Shown here in pieces: positions 19,446 through 28,931 of a stretch of 64,000 nt of DNA. Made by a program: the position numbers and the translations under genes. The stretch comes from Candidatus Carbonibacillus altaicus (GTDB lineage Bacteria; Bacillota; Bacilli; Thermicanales; DSM-22653). The notes under the pieces are model-generated. The model saw only the letters and a list, made by a program, of their open reading frames with translations, was not told where the DNA came from and made no database searches. The stretch is taken from NCBI GenBank assembly GCA_003050645.1, contig PEBX01000003.1, positions 21,803-85,802 on the forward strand. Direction: 5' to 3'. Position 1 is the stretch's first letter. Every line of letters begins with the position of its first letter.

Positions 19446-21469
19446 GAGGCATTCACCACACTTACACTTTTTACGTCCAGGGATGGATCAAGTTCGTTAT
19501 AAGATAGCACGACCATCTCCGGAAAAAGACGGCTCACAAGATCGCGCACATAACGCCTCACCCCGGGGGAGGTTAAAATAATCGGCGTGTATCCAGCCAT
19601 CTCCAACTGTTCCTTACCTTCGCGAATGTGATCAAAAAAGACTTTAAGATCGTCCGGTGAAAGCGCTACGTAGTCGCCAAAATCGGTCCGCTTGACATTT
19701 TCTAAAATTTTTTGTTCAAGCGCCGGCGAGAGATAAATAACGTTTAACGGTCCGGTTTTCGGTGCGTACTGCGCCGTAATTTGCCGGGAGAGGGCCTGTC
19801 TCACAAATTCCGTAAGAAGCGCTGGATCTTTGACCTTACTCCCGTGGTCGGCCAACGTTTCAAAAATGAGGGGAAGATTACGGATAGAAAGCCCTTCTCG
19901 TAAAAGCGAAGATAGGACTTTTTGAATGTCCCCCAACGTGAGCACACTTTCTAAATCGGCGACAAGGGCAGCATGGCTTTTACGGAGATGTTCAACGAGC
20001 GTCTTCGTCTCATCCCGGCCTAAAAGCTCCCAGGCATGTTTTTTGATGCGTTCCGTGAGATGCGTGATGATGACGGAAGACGGATCGACGACCGTCCACC
20101 CCGCAAACTCTGCCTCATCTTTGTACGACGGGTCGATCCACACCGCCGTCATCCCGAAAGTCGGTTCTTTGGTCACGTCACCCGGGAGCTCATTGGGGTG
20201 TTCACCGCCGATGGCCATGAGTCGCCCTTCCATGACCGTCCCTTCACCGACGACTTCGCCGCGAATCTTAATCACATACTGGCGCGGAGCAAGCTGCAGA
20301 TTGTCGCGAAGCCGAATCGTCGGCACGATAAAACCGAGCGTGAGGGCAAGCTGACGCCTCAGCATGAGCATGCGGTCCATCAGGTCACCGCCCTGTTTGG
20401 GATCGGCGAGCGGAATGAGCGCATAGCCGAATTCAAACTCGATCGGTTCCATATCGAGTAGCGAAAGGGCGCTCTCCGGTCGGGCTGCCTCCTCTGCCCG
20501 CCTCTCCGGTGTATCCGTAGCGACGGGCACATCCACTTCCTTTTGACGCATACCCGTACGGTATGCAGCATAGGCGATGATGAGAGCCAAAGGCGTCGTC
20601 GCCCAGAAAGGGATGGGCGTCGCCACACCCAGTAAAAAGAGCACACCGGCGACCACGTATAAAAGGTGCGCCTGCCGAAAAAGCTGCTGCATCACATCAG
20701 ACGTGAGCCCATCCTGACTCGCCGTCCGCGTCACAACAATCCCCGTCGCTGTCGACACAAAGAGCGCCGGAAGCTGAGCCACAAGGCCTTCTCCGACCGA
20801 CAAAACGGTATAGATGCTGGCCGATTCAGCAAGCGTCTTGCCGTGGATGACGACACCGATAATGAGACCGCCGATAATATTAATGGCCAGAATGAGCATG
20901 GCAGCGATGGCATCGCCTTTGACGAATTTAGTTGCACCATCCATCGCCCCGTAAAAATCGGCTTCCTTCTCAATCGCCTGCCTTCTCGCCTGCGCAGTCT
21001 TTTCATCGATGATACCGGCATTTAAGTCCGCATCGATGGCCATCTGTTTACCGGGCATCGCATCGAGCGTAAAACGGGCGGCAACTTCTGCCACGCGTTC
21101 AGACCCTTTGGTGATGACAAGAAACTGAACAATGACGAGGATCAAAAAGACGATGAGTCCAATCACCGGCTCACCACCGACGACAAAACTACCAAACGTG
21201 TGAATCACTTCGCCGCCGTTCATCTTACTTAAAATCGAACGCGTCGTCGAGACGTTAAGCGATAAGCGAAAAAGCGTCGTGATTAAAAGTAAAGTAGGAA
21301 AAACAGAAAATTCCAGAGGCTCTTTCATACTAAGTGATACAAGCAAAATAACGAGCGAAAAAGACAAATTGATTAAAATAAGGAAATCGAGAAGTGCGGG
21401 GGGGACCGGAATGACCATCATCATCACAACGGCGATGATGCCGATAAAAAGCGTTAACTCTCGAAACAC
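19442..21469 (-). CDS. flhA: Flagellar export gate protein FlhA
   Basis: Large membrane component of the flagellar type III export gate. The N-terminal half has about eight membrane segments and the cytoplasmic FHIPEP loop (VARFTLDAMPGKQMAIDADL, a family hallmark). The C-terminal half is the cytosolic chaperone- and substrate-docking ring. Length 675 residues, typical. GTG start with GGGAGGG upstream. Confidence 0.97.
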   Translation of the reverse strand: MFRELTLFIGIIAVVMMMVIPVPPALLDFLILINLSFSLVILLVSLSMKEPLEFSVFPTLLLITTLFRLSLNVSTTRSILSKMNGGEVIHTFGSFVVGGEPVIGLIVFLILVIVQFLVITKGSERVAEVAARFTLDAMPGKQMAIDADLNAGIIDEKTAQARRQAIEKEADFYGAMDGATKFVKGDAIAAMLILAINIIGGLIIGVVIHGKTLAESASIYTVLSVGEGLVAQLPALFVSTATGIVVTRTASQDGLTSDVMQQLFRQAHLLYVVAGVLFLLGVATPIPFWATTPLALIIAYAAYRTGMRQKEVDVPVATDTPERRAEEAARPESALSLLDMEPIEFEFGYALIPLADPKQGGDLMDRMLMLRRQLALTLGFIVPTIRLRDNLQLAPRQYVIKIRGEVVGEGTVMEGRLMAIGGEHPNELPGDVTKEPTFGMTAVWIDPSYKDEAEFAGWTVVDPSSVIITHLTERIKKHAWELLGRDETKTLVEHLRKSHAALVADLESVLTLGDIQKVLSSLLREGLSIRNLPLIFETLADHGSKVKDPALLTEFVRQALSRQITAQYAPKTGPLNVIYLSPALEQKILENVKRTDFGDYVALSPDDLKVFFDHIREGKEQLEMAGYTPIILTSPGVRRYVRDLVSRLFPEMVVLSYNELDPSLDVKSVSVVNAS

Positions 21470-21489
21470 GCGAAACCCTCCCTTCTTCT

Positions 21490-22581
21490 TTACGCAACCG
21501 GCCGCTTTTTGCGATAAACAAACGCCAACACCTCGGCGACGGCACGGAAAAGCGACGGTGGGATCGGCTCACCAAGCGGCACCATTTGAAACAAACTGCG
21601 CGCAAGCGGCGGATTTTCCACAAGCGGGATGTTGTACTGTTTAGAGAGCTCCCGAATTTTGAGCGCAATATATCCTTCACCTTTTGCCACGACACGCGGT
21701 GCTTCATCGAAATGCATATCGTACTTCAAGGCAACCGCCACGTGCGTCGGATTGGTGATCACGACATCGGCTTCCGGTAGATGATGCATCATTCTGGCGT
21801 GTGCAAGTTCCCGACGGCGTTTTCTTTGCTGAGATTTGATCAGTGGGTCCCCTTCCGTCTTTTTCCATTCATCTTTTACTTCTTGCTTGCTCATGCGCAG
21901 CTGCCTGGCGTAATCAAAACGCTGGTACAGCGTATCGATGAGGGCGATAATCACCGAAAGAAGCCCGATCACCAGCACGAGGCGTACGACGAGACTGCCC
22001 ATGTAAGTCGTCACCCCTCCCAGTGGAAGGCCAAAAAGAGCTGAAAGACGGGGCCATTCCCCCTTCAGCAGGAGAAAAAGCGCAAGACCGATCAGTATCA
22101 GCTTAAGGAGAGACTTCACGAGCTCAACGAGGGCACGCCATGAAAAAATTCGTTTCAGACCCTGCACCGGGTTGATACGTTCGAACTTAGGTTTGAGCGG
22201 TTCGGTCGAAAAGAGCACACCAACCTGCAGGACCTGACTGAGCGCGGCGACAACCCAAAAAATAACTAAAAATAATGCCAGATAGAAACTGAAAGGATGG
22301 AATGCCGCCGCAAAGATTGTAGGAAGGTGATCGAGATCCACCGTCATACCCGGAATAAGCACGTATGTATCGGAAAATACGCGCAAAAATGCGTCAAACA
22401 GGCCCGGTCCTACCACATACAAAAAGAGTGCACCAGTCAGTAAAAGGATCGACTGAGAGATTTCCGAACTTTTGCTGACCTGTCCCTTTTTACGGGCTTC
22501 CTGTTTTTTATGAGGTGTCGCCGGTTCCGTCTTTTCTCCTGCAAAAAACTGTAGGTTCAGGTGATACCGTTGCCCTTCCAT
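21490..22581 (-). CDS. flhB: Flagellar export switch protein FlhB
   Basis: Membrane protein that switches export specificity from rod/hook to filament proteins by self-cleavage. Four membrane segments are followed by a cytoplasmic domain with the autocleavage motif NPTH (DVVITNPTHVAVALKYD). The start is the ATG of EGQRYHLNLQFFAGEKTE, with AAGGAGG 6 bases upstream, giving 363 residues. The frame stays open 10 codons upstream without conservation. Confidence 0.96.
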   Translation of the reverse strand: MEGQRYHLNLQFFAGEKTEPATPHKKQEARKKGQVSKSSEISQSILLLTGALFLYVVGPGLFDAFLRVFSDTYVLIPGMTVDLDHLPTIFAAAFHPFSFYLALFLVIFWVVAALSQVLQVGVLFSTEPLKPKFERINPVQGLKRIFSWRALVELVKSLLKLILIGLALFLLLKGEWPRLSALFGLPLGGVTTYMGSLVVRLVLVIGLLSVIIALIDTLYQRFDYARQLRMSKQEVKDEWKKTEGDPLIKSQQRKRRRELAHARMMHHLPEADVVITNPTHVAVALKYDMHFDEAPRVVAKGEGYIALKIRELSKQYNIPLVENPPLARSLFQMVPLGEPIPPSLFRAVAEVLAFVYRKKRPVA

Positions 22582-22644
22582 CGTTTCCCTCCTTTTCCGA
22601 ACAAGTCTCATCCGATGTGCTGAAACGCCGGTATGCTTTTCCCA

Positions 22645-23433
22645 CTACCCCAGTCCTGCCGGATAACGTGAGAGCGTTTCGAATAAAAGATCGAACAGAC
22701 GGGTAGTGAGAAAAATGAAAAACGGTAAAAACAGCGCCAGCATGAACATCGCCCCCAGAATTTTAACGGGAAGCCCCACCACGAACATATTCATCTGGGG
22801 AACGGCGCGGGAAAGCAGCCCTAAAGATAAATCCAACAAAAAAAGGACAATCGCATACGGCGCGGCCACTTCCAGACCGATGGTAAAGACGCGAACAAAC
22901 CAGTCGACAAGACGAGGGACCCAGACATCGTCCAGCTTGAGCGGATGGGCAGGCGGGAAAAACACAAAACTGTTCAACACTCCCTGCAGCATCAGCCGGT
23001 AACCACCGGTTATAAACAGAAGAAACAGCGCCAGCATGTACTTGAACTGACCGACGAGCGGACTTTGTGCTCCGGTCTGCGGGTCAATGACATTGGCGAT
23101 GGCAAAACCCATTTGAAAATCGATGATACCGCCGGCCGTCTGAAACAGGGAAAAAAATACATAAACGACCCAGCCCAAGCTTAGGCCAAACAATACTTCG
23201 ATGATCACCCGGCCGAGGTAAGAGGGCGTGTTCATCACTAGCGGCTGATTGACAAAGTCTCCTCCCAGCACACTGACCACGATCGCACTGAGAGACAGAG
23301 CCAGTGCTATTTTCACCGCATGCGGTATCGAAGGTAAGTTAAACGGCGGTGCGACGAGCATAAATGCACCGAGGCGAAAAAAGATCAAGACCGCATACGG
23401 TAAAAGTGCCACAATGCCTTCCCAGTCCAGCAC
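22645..23433 (-). CDS. fliR: Flagellar export protein FliR
   Basis: Membrane component of the FliPQR export pore. The 262-residue, very hydrophobic protein has about six membrane segments and family features such as FRLGAFMLVAPPF near the start and LQTAGGIIDFQMGFAIANVI in the middle. GTG start after GAGGAGGAAGAGG. It stands between fliQ and flhB, separate from flhB (in some bacteria the two are fused). Confidence 0.95.
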   Translation of the reverse strand: MLDWEGIVALLPYAVLIFFRLGAFMLVAPPFNLPSIPHAVKIALALSLSAIVVSVLGGDFVNQPLVMNTPSYLGRVIIEVLFGLSLGWVVYVFFSLFQTAGGIIDFQMGFAIANVIDPQTGAQSPLVGQFKYMLALFLLFITGGYRLMLQGVLNSFVFFPPAHPLKLDDVWVPRLVDWFVRVFTIGLEVAAPYAIVLFLLDLSLGLLSRAVPQMNMFVVGLPVKILGAMFMLALFLPFFIFLTTRLFDLLFETLSRYPAGLG

Positions 23434-23539
23434 CGCCTCTTCCTCCTCTCACCTATCCCATAAGCCGCCATCCGTACCCATCCAGTTTTAAAAAATTGAT
23501 CCTCTCAACCTAAAGCCCCCTTAAAACGCGTACGTTTCT

Positions 23540-23812
23540 TTAAGAACCGCTCACCGTTCGTGCAAAATCAAACATGAGGAGCGTAAACTCGATCAGGCGG
23601 CTTAACATAAACCGTCCGAGGAGCGCAATGGCCGCCATAATCGCCACGATTTTCGGAATGAAAGCCAGCGTTTGCTCCTGGATCTGCGTCGTTGCCTGAA
23701 AAATACTCACCACGAGTCCGGTTATAAGACCGATGAGGAGCGGAAAGGCGATCACCCAGAGCACCGTATAGATGGCCTGCTGACCAATGTATAGAGCCGT
23801 TTCGATTTGCAT
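23540..23812 (-). CDS. fliQ: Flagellar export protein FliQ
   Basis: Small subunit of the FliPQR export pore. It has 90 residues with two membrane helices joined by the conserved loop SIFQATTQIQEQTLAFIPKI. ATG start. A gap of 97 bp separates it from fliP, unusually wide for this operon, and the gap contains a 12-bp tandem repeat. Confidence 0.95.
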   Translation of the reverse strand: MQIETALYIGQQAIYTVLWVIAFPLLIGLITGLVVSIFQATTQIQEQTLAFIPKIVAIMAAIALLGRFMLSRLIEFTLLMFDFARTVSGS

Positions 23813-23840
23813 CGCACCTATCTTCGCCTTCCTTATGATC

Positions 23841-23876
23841 TTCCATGCACTCTTCCATGCGCTCTTTTATGCGTTC
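23841..23876. repeat. Three 12-bp tandem units in the fliP-fliQ gap
   Basis: TTCCATGCACTC (23841-23852), TTCCATGCGCTC (23853-23864) and TTTTATGCGTTC (23865-23876) follow one another on the plus strand. The gap otherwise holds only the fliQ translation signals. Confidence 0.65.
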
Positions 23877-23909
23877 GACCAAAAGCACCTCGATATACGC
23901 GTGAAGCGC

Positions 23910-24602
23910 TTACCCCCCGCCACCACCGTAAGGAAGCGATTGAAGCAATGTCCAGACGACGAGGTTCCAGCCATCAACGAGCACAAACAACAAAATCTTA
24001 AAAGGGAGGGATATCATCACCGGCGGCAACATCATCATCCCCATTCCCATGAGTAGGCTCGCGACCACAAGATCGATCACAATAAACGGTAGATAAATCA
24101 TAAAACCCATCTGAAAGGCGGTCGACAGCTCACTGATGACAAAAGCGGGGACGAGCGCACGGAGCGGAATATCTTCGACCCGTTCGGGTGGTTTTTCACC
24201 GGCATAAGAGAGAAACAGCTGTAGGTCTTTTTGCCGTGTGGACTGTGCCATAAATCGCTTCAGCGGTTCACTCGCTTTTGTCAGCGCTTCATCGAGGGTG
24301 ATCGTCCCTTCGTTATACGGTACGAGTGCCGTTTCGACCATCTCTTGAAAGGTCGGTGCCATAACAAACATCGTTATAAAAAGAGCCAGTCCGACAATAA
24401 CCTGATTGGGTGGAATTTGTTGCGTGGCCAGTCCGCTTCGCACAAAAGAAAGAACGATGACAATCCGGGTAAAGCTGGTCATAAGAATCAATAGGGCCGG
24501 TGCAAGCGTAAGAAGCGTGAGCGCGACGAGTAAAAAAACGGTACTCGCTCCGCCTCCGGGCAAGCTTTGTAGCAAGGGATCAAGCATCGAACCGGGGCTC
24601 AC
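23910..24602 (-). CDS. fliP: Flagellar export protein FliP
   Basis: Core subunit of the flagellar export pore. 230 residues with four membrane segments and the family signatures LMTSFTRIVIVLSFVRSGLA, PPNQVIVGLALFITMFVM and VASLLMGMGMMMLPPVMISL. It ends in an unusual run of five glycines. GTG start following GGAGGATTAGCG. It lies directly downstream of fliO. Confidence 0.97.
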   Translation of the reverse strand: MSPGSMLDPLLQSLPGGGASTVFLLVALTLLTLAPALLILMTSFTRIVIVLSFVRSGLATQQIPPNQVIVGLALFITMFVMAPTFQEMVETALVPYNEGTITLDEALTKASEPLKRFMAQSTRQKDLQLFLSYAGEKPPERVEDIPLRALVPAFVISELSTAFQMGFMIYLPFIVIDLVVASLLMGMGMMMLPPVMISLPFKILLFVLVDGWNLVVWTLLQSLPYGGGGG

Positions 24603-24604
24603 CG

Positions 24605-25273
24605 CTAATCCTCCTTTGTCTTTTTATCGGTTGAGGACGGGTTTTGCCCGTGTGACAGAAAGGCCTGAAGCGCCGACAATTTTTCTTTAAAGCGCGTTTC
24701 ATAGTGCTCCAGTTCTTCTGCAAAAGACCGTTCTTCCCGATCTGCTCTGTCTTGTACCTCGGGTTCCTTCACAAAAAGGTTGTGCGCTTCTTCCATCGTC
24801 AATCGATCAAGTACATTAATCGTCTCACCGATCCCCAGTACATAGATGAGTGCACCGATCTGTACGACCTGAATGGAACGCTTTCCGCCAAGCGGAATCA
24901 CATACAATACTTTCACATCCAATCGCTGCTCTTTCCACAGGCGTCCAGTCAGACCAAACCGCCGCACGAGGTAAGAAAGCATAACGATCAGTGCGAGAAC
25001 AGTGACAAAAGACGTGAGTAGCGACCACCAGTTGGGTACGTTGGAAGTCGAGGGCTGCCCCGGCGAGCGGATCGAAGACGGTAACTCACCAGATTCAATA
25101 TCGGGCACCTCGTCGCCGGATTTTCCAGAGCTGTACCAGTCAGCGACGGTTCCGGCCGCCTGAACGGAACCATCCGCACCCATTTCCGATGCAGGCCATT
25201 CAAAGATCATCAGAAAAGAAAGCATGCTTATGAATAAGGGAGGGCAAACATAGTGAGAAAAAAACCGTTTCAT
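24605..25273 (-). CDS. fliO: Flagellar biosynthesis protein FliO (FliZ)
   Basis: Accessory membrane protein that stabilises assembly of the FliP ring. The 222-residue product has an N-terminal signal-like segment, an extracytoplasmic Ser/Gly/Pro-rich stretch, one central membrane helix (about 85-107) and the conserved cytoplasmic fold LWKEQRLDVKVLYVIPLGGK followed by VVQIGALIYVLGIGE. It ends in a charged coiled-coil tail. The sequence is weakly conserved, as is usual for FliO; its place between cheY and fliP supports the call. Confidence 0.9.
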   Translation of the reverse strand: MKRFFSHYVCPPLFISMLSFLMIFEWPASEMGADGSVQAAGTVADWYSSGKSGDEVPDIESGELPSSIRSPGQPSTSNVPNWWSLLTSFVTVLALIVMLSYLVRRFGLTGRLWKEQRLDVKVLYVIPLGGKRSIQVVQIGALIYVLGIGETINVLDRLTMEEAHNLFVKEPEVQDRADREERSFAEELEHYETRFKEKLSALQAFLSHGQNPSSTDKKTKED

Positions 25274-25279
25274 ACTGTT

Positions 25280-25648
25280 TTATTCTCCTAAAGTTTTACG
25301 TACTGCTTCCAGCACACGATCAGCCTGAAAAGGTTTCACAATAAAGTCTTTAGCCCCGGCCTGAATCGCTTCGATGACCATCGCCTGCTGGCCCATGGCC
25401 GAACACATGATGACTTTGGCCTGAGGATCCATCGCCCGAATCTGCTTGAGAGCAGAAATCCCATCCATCTCCGGCATCGTAATGTCTAACGTGACTAGAT
25501 CCGGTTGTAATTCTTTGTATTTTTCAACGGCCTGGGCGCCATCGGACGCTTCTCCGACCACTGCATAACCATTTTTCGTCAAAATATCTTTAATCATCAT
25601 TCGCATAAATGCTGCATCATCTACGACGAGTACGCGCTTCATCGTCAT
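25280..25648 (-). CDS. cheY: Chemotaxis response regulator CheY
   Basis: Single receiver domain of 122 residues that binds the FliM/FliY switch when phosphorylated by CheA. The acidic pocket is VVDDAAFMRMM (Asp10, Asp11), the phospho-acceptor is Asp55 in VTLDITMPEMDG, and MCSAMGQQ and KDFIVKPF supply the conserved Ser and Lys. It sits between fliY and fliO as in B. subtilis. It is the only free-standing receiver in the window. Confidence 0.96.
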   Translation of the reverse strand: MTMKRVLVVDDAAFMRMMIKDILTKNGYAVVGEASDGAQAVEKYKELQPDLVTLDITMPEMDGISALKQIRAMDPQAKVIMCSAMGQQAMVIEAIQAGAKDFIVKPFQADRVLEAVRKTLGE

Positions 25649-25695
25649 CCTCCTAGGTGCTCATTCCTCATATTCCCTAACGCATCATTGATCTA

Positions 25696-25761
25696 TCATG
25701 AATCCTTTATCAATCCATCATTCATCCATCATGAACCTCTCATGAACTGATCATGAACCTA
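25696..25761. repeat. 11-bp tandem repeats in the cheY-fliY gap
   Basis: Three adjacent 11-bp units beginning TCATGAAC (at 25729, 25740 and 25751) and one diverged copy at 25696 occupy the 142-bp gap between fliY and cheY. No gene or terminator was seen in the gap. Confidence 0.65.
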
Positions 25762-25790
25762 TTCATTAAATCGATTGCCTGACAGATCAT

Positions 25791-27059
25791 TTAATCGAGC
25801 GTTTTTAAGCGTTCCCATTGATCGACGATATGGGTGAGACGCACACCAAAATTTTCATCGATGACCACCACTTCACCGCGTGCGATTAATTTTTGATTCA
25901 CAAAGATATCGACTGGTTCACCGGCGAGTTTATCCAATTCGATGATAGAACCCGGTGCAAACTGCAGAATTTCCTTGATCGTTTTTTTCGTTCTCCCGAG
26001 CTCGACCGTCACCTGCAGCGGAACATCTAACAACAGGTCGAGATTATCGGGGCTTTTACGTTCCGTTCGGGTAAAGTCTGCAAAATCGGTAAAAGCAACC
26101 GGCGCCGCCTGCACCCCTCCCTGTCGATCAGACATCGCTTCTTGATGGCGGTTCGACGCGCGCACTCCTTCGCGCTCCGGGAGTGTCTCAGGTTCACGCG
26201 AAATGCGCGATCCTTCCTGCACTTCCGGCGCGATTTGATGTTGCTGCTCAGGTGGACTGTCCCGTAAGGCCTCTTCACTTTTGGCAACCGTGCGGTCGTC
26301 TTCTTTACCTGAGGAAGCCCCTTCGACCGTATGCACGACAGGCACCTCGCTTTCTTCCTTGTCAACGTCTCCATGCATAAGTTTGGAGACGAGCGCTTTC
26401 GCAAAAGGAATAGGTGTGAGTTGCATGATCGACGAGTCGACGAGTGAACCGATATTTAGACGAAATGAAACGCGCACAATCTCTTTTTCCATGGCGAACT
26501 GATCTAGCCGATCTCCGGACGGCATATCCAGTATGTTAACTTTTGGCGGCGATATATTGACCGGCTGGTGAAGAAGGGTTGCCATCGATGTCGCGGCGGA
26601 ACCCATCATTTGATTCATCGCTTCCTGCACGGCAGAAAGCTCGAGTTCCCCCAGTGTTTCCCCCGTGTAGTTACCGTCGCCGCCCATCATCAGGTTGGCA
26701 ATGACCCCGGCATCTTCGATTTTTAAAAAGTAAACGTTGGTCCCCTTTAAACCGTCGGTATAATCGACCGACACTGCCACGTGCGGATACGTAAACAGTT
26801 CCCCGAATTTCTCGACTTCAATGATGTCTACCCTTGGAGTCGTAATATCGACCTTTTGATTCAAAATCACGGAAAGCGTCGTGGACGCTGTGCCAAAACT
26901 TATGTTTCCGATTTCCCCAAGGACATCGCGCTCTAAAAGGGAAAGCGTATCTTCTGAAGCGTTTTGTGCGTCCTCGTTTGCCGCCTTCTCCGTCTCTCCC
27001 CGCAGCAGCGCATCGATTTCTTCCTGACTTAAAAAATCGTTCGGATTGGAATCAGCCAC
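25791..27059 (-). CDS. fliY: Flagellar switch phosphatase FliY (CheC/FliN fusion)
   Basis: Switch-complex protein that also dephosphorylates CheY-P. Domains in order: an N-terminal CheY-binding-type peptide FLSQEEIDALL; a CheC-like phosphatase domain with two E-x2-N helices (DVLGEIGNISFGTASTTLS, ELSAVQEAMNQMMGSAATSM); a variable charged linker of roughly 230-330; and a C-terminal FliN domain (LLLDVPLQVTVELGRTKKTI). Length 422 residues. GTG start overlapping the fliM end by 8 bp. Confidence 0.96.
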   Translation of the reverse strand: MADSNPNDFLSQEEIDALLRGETEKAANEDAQNASEDTLSLLERDVLGEIGNISFGTASTTLSVILNQKVDITTPRVDIIEVEKFGELFTYPHVAVSVDYTDGLKGTNVYFLKIEDAGVIANLMMGGDGNYTGETLGELELSAVQEAMNQMMGSAATSMATLLHQPVNISPPKVNILDMPSGDRLDQFAMEKEIVRVSFRLNIGSLVDSSIMQLTPIPFAKALVSKLMHGDVDKEESEVPVVHTVEGASSGKEDDRTVAKSEEALRDSPPEQQHQIAPEVQEGSRISREPETLPEREGVRASNRHQEAMSDRQGGVQAAPVAFTDFADFTRTERKSPDNLDLLLDVPLQVTVELGRTKKTIKEILQFAPGSIIELDKLAGEPVDIFVNQKLIARGEVVVIDENFGVRLTHIVDQWERLKTLD

Positions 27060-28044
27060 CTATTTCTCCCTCCTCTATCATCCGTTCCACGATCACCGCC
27101 AGACGCTTTTTGATTTTACCCGGACGGGCTAAAAATTTCGGGCGCTGATCGATGTAAACCGTGAGCGGTGCATCGCGCGGCGTCCCCAGACGGATGACAT
27201 CTCCGAGCGAAAGCTCAACAAGCTCTCCCAACGTAAGCGTCGCTTCCCCCAGCATCACACGTAACGGTACCTCACTCTTATGGATGCGTTTTAAAAGTTC
27301 CTCCCGTTCGCGCGGCGAGAGCTCTTTTTGTGCTTTCGACAGCATGTGATGGGCGGATAGCTTGGACATGAGAGGCTCCAGCATCATATGTGGGATACAT
27401 AGATTGATCATGCCGCTCCCTTCGCCTACTTTGGCGGTGAAAGTGATCACGGCGACGATCTCATTAGGGGAAACGATTTGCAAAAACTGCGGATTCGTCT
27501 CGACTTCCTCGAGTTCCGGTTCGATCTCTACCATCTGCTGCCACGATTCGCGCATGGCATGCTGGGAACGTTTTAAGAGCCTTTCAATGATACTCTGCTC
27601 GATCTCCGTCCATTTAAACGATCCGCCATTGGTTCGGCCCGGTCCACCTAAAAAACGATCCAGCATCGCGTAAGCCACGCTCGGATGAATTTCATACAAA
27701 TATCGCCCTTTGAGCGGATCGGCACTGAACACCCCGACGATGGTCGACGTAGCCACGGAACGGATGAATTCTTCAAAAGGCAGCTGATCGACAGAAGCGA
27801 CTTCGATATGGACATACGTTCTAAGCATTGTTGAGTAATGCGTCGTAAGAATTCGAGCGAAGTTTTCATGAATGCGCGTTAGACTTCGAATCTGATCTTT
27901 AGAAAAACGGAGTGCCCGTTTGAAATCGTACTGCCTGATGCGCCCTTTTTCTTCTTCTTCCTTGATCGCCTCAACATCCATTTCCCCGGAAGAAAAGGCT
28001 GCGAGTAGAGCATCGATCTCCGCCTGTGATAAAACGTCCGACAA
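27052..28044 (-). CDS. fliM: Flagellar motor switch protein FliM
   Basis: C-ring protein that binds CheY-P and sets rotation direction. The CheY-binding N-terminal peptide VLSQAEIDALLAAF is followed by the CheC-like middle domain (LTRIHENFARILTTHYSTML, where the GGxG-type region is LGGPGRTNGG) and a C-terminal FliN-like domain (VPLRVMLGEATLTLGELVEL). Length 330 residues, typical. Confidence 0.97.
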   Translation of the reverse strand: MSDVLSQAEIDALLAAFSSGEMDVEAIKEEEEKGRIRQYDFKRALRFSKDQIRSLTRIHENFARILTTHYSTMLRTYVHIEVASVDQLPFEEFIRSVATSTIVGVFSADPLKGRYLYEIHPSVAYAMLDRFLGGPGRTNGGSFKWTEIEQSIIERLLKRSQHAMRESWQQMVEIEPELEEVETNPQFLQIVSPNEIVAVITFTAKVGEGSGMINLCIPHMMLEPLMSKLSAHHMLSKAQKELSPREREELLKRIHKSEVPLRVMLGEATLTLGELVELSLGDVIRLGTPRDAPLTVYIDQRPKFLARPGKIKKRLAVIVERMIEEGEIGG

Positions 28045-28162
28045 CGCTCACCCTCCCTTCCTACCATCGCATCCTGATCTGACACATAAGCCGCCAACAC
28101 ACGCGCATGCGATCCACACAAGACCGTACCGCGCGCATGATTGGATGGACCCTATGGTTTGT

Positions 28163-28609
28163 TCATTGAATAACCTTTTTAGTTGTCGCGACCATGATCA
28201 CTTTTCCTTCCGGAAGGTACGTCTGCAGGCGAGACTGAATGGCCTTTTCCATCTCGACGACGCCGGATTCGGTCATCAACTGTTCGGACGTCATCTCACT
28301 TAAGACGCCGATGACTTCACGTTTAACGAGAAAAAGGCCATCTGTAAGCGTCTCCTGCGCTTTTTTCGAGTCCGTCATAATCGTAAAGTTCAAGAGCACA
28401 TAGCGATGGTCTTTGAGGTCGGTCGTAATGTCGCCTGTTTCGACGACGTATTTTCCGTACTTACCGATATCGACCTGGACTTCCTGCGCTTTTGGTTTAT
28501 CCGGTGGATGAAATACAAACTGGTTCAAAACCACGACCACGACGACAAGTGCAGCAATACTTACGATTAAAATGAGCGAAAGCCCGATCAGCCTTTGCTT
28601 CACACGCAT
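28163..28609 (-). CDS. fliL: Flagellar basal body protein FliL
   Basis: Single-pass inner membrane protein associated with the stator and basal body. One membrane helix at about residues 10-30 is followed by the extracytoplasmic FliL domain (GKYVVETGDITTDLKDHRYV, and the C-terminal LPEGKVIMVATTKKVIQ). Length 148 residues. It lies between swrD and fliM. Confidence 0.92.
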   Translation of the reverse strand: MRVKQRLIGLSLILIVSIAALVVVVVVLNQFVFHPPDKPKAQEVQVDIGKYGKYVVETGDITTDLKDHRYVLLNFTIMTDSKKAQETLTDGLFLVKREVIGVLSEMTSEQLMTESGVVEMEKAIQSRLQTYLPEGKVIMVATTKKVIQ

Positions 28610-28656
28610 CGACTCCTCTTTCTCTGCTCTTCCTTCCTTGATTCACTTCCGGCAAA

Positions 28657-28884
28657 CTAACTCTCATGCCGTGTGTTTTTAAATACCTCCCAGGCCACTT
28701 GAGTCGGTGTGAAAAGTCGCATTGCCGATTGAAACGCCGCTAACACTTCATCCAGCGTATTTGCGACGACTAATTTTTTCCCCGTGATCAAGGTAATGAC
28801 GACATCCGGTCTGGCTTCGACCGTTTCAATCAGGAGCGGATTTAAATAATAGATTTCACCGTTTAAACGCTTGAGCTCGATCAT
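28657..28884 (-). CDS. swrD: SwrD/FlbD family protein
   Basis: Small cytoplasmic protein of 75 residues found in almost all Bacillus-type flagellar operons between flgE and fliL. In B. subtilis SwrD (YlzI) is needed for full flagellar power. Family features are IELKRLNGEIYYLNPLLIET at the N terminus and TLITGKKLVVANTLDEVL in the middle. ATG start. Confidence 0.92.
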   Translation of the reverse strand: MIELKRLNGEIYYLNPLLIETVEARPDVVITLITGKKLVVANTLDEVLAAFQSAMRLFTPTQVAWEVFKNTRHES

Positions 28885-28931
28885 GATGCCAGCTCCTTAC
28901 CACATCAGATCACTTAAATGAGGAGGGATGT

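Noticed and set aside
23568..23888. 106-codon minus-strand frame overlapping fliQ
   Set aside because: Out of frame with fliQ; its N-terminal part is only the translated 12-bp repeat.
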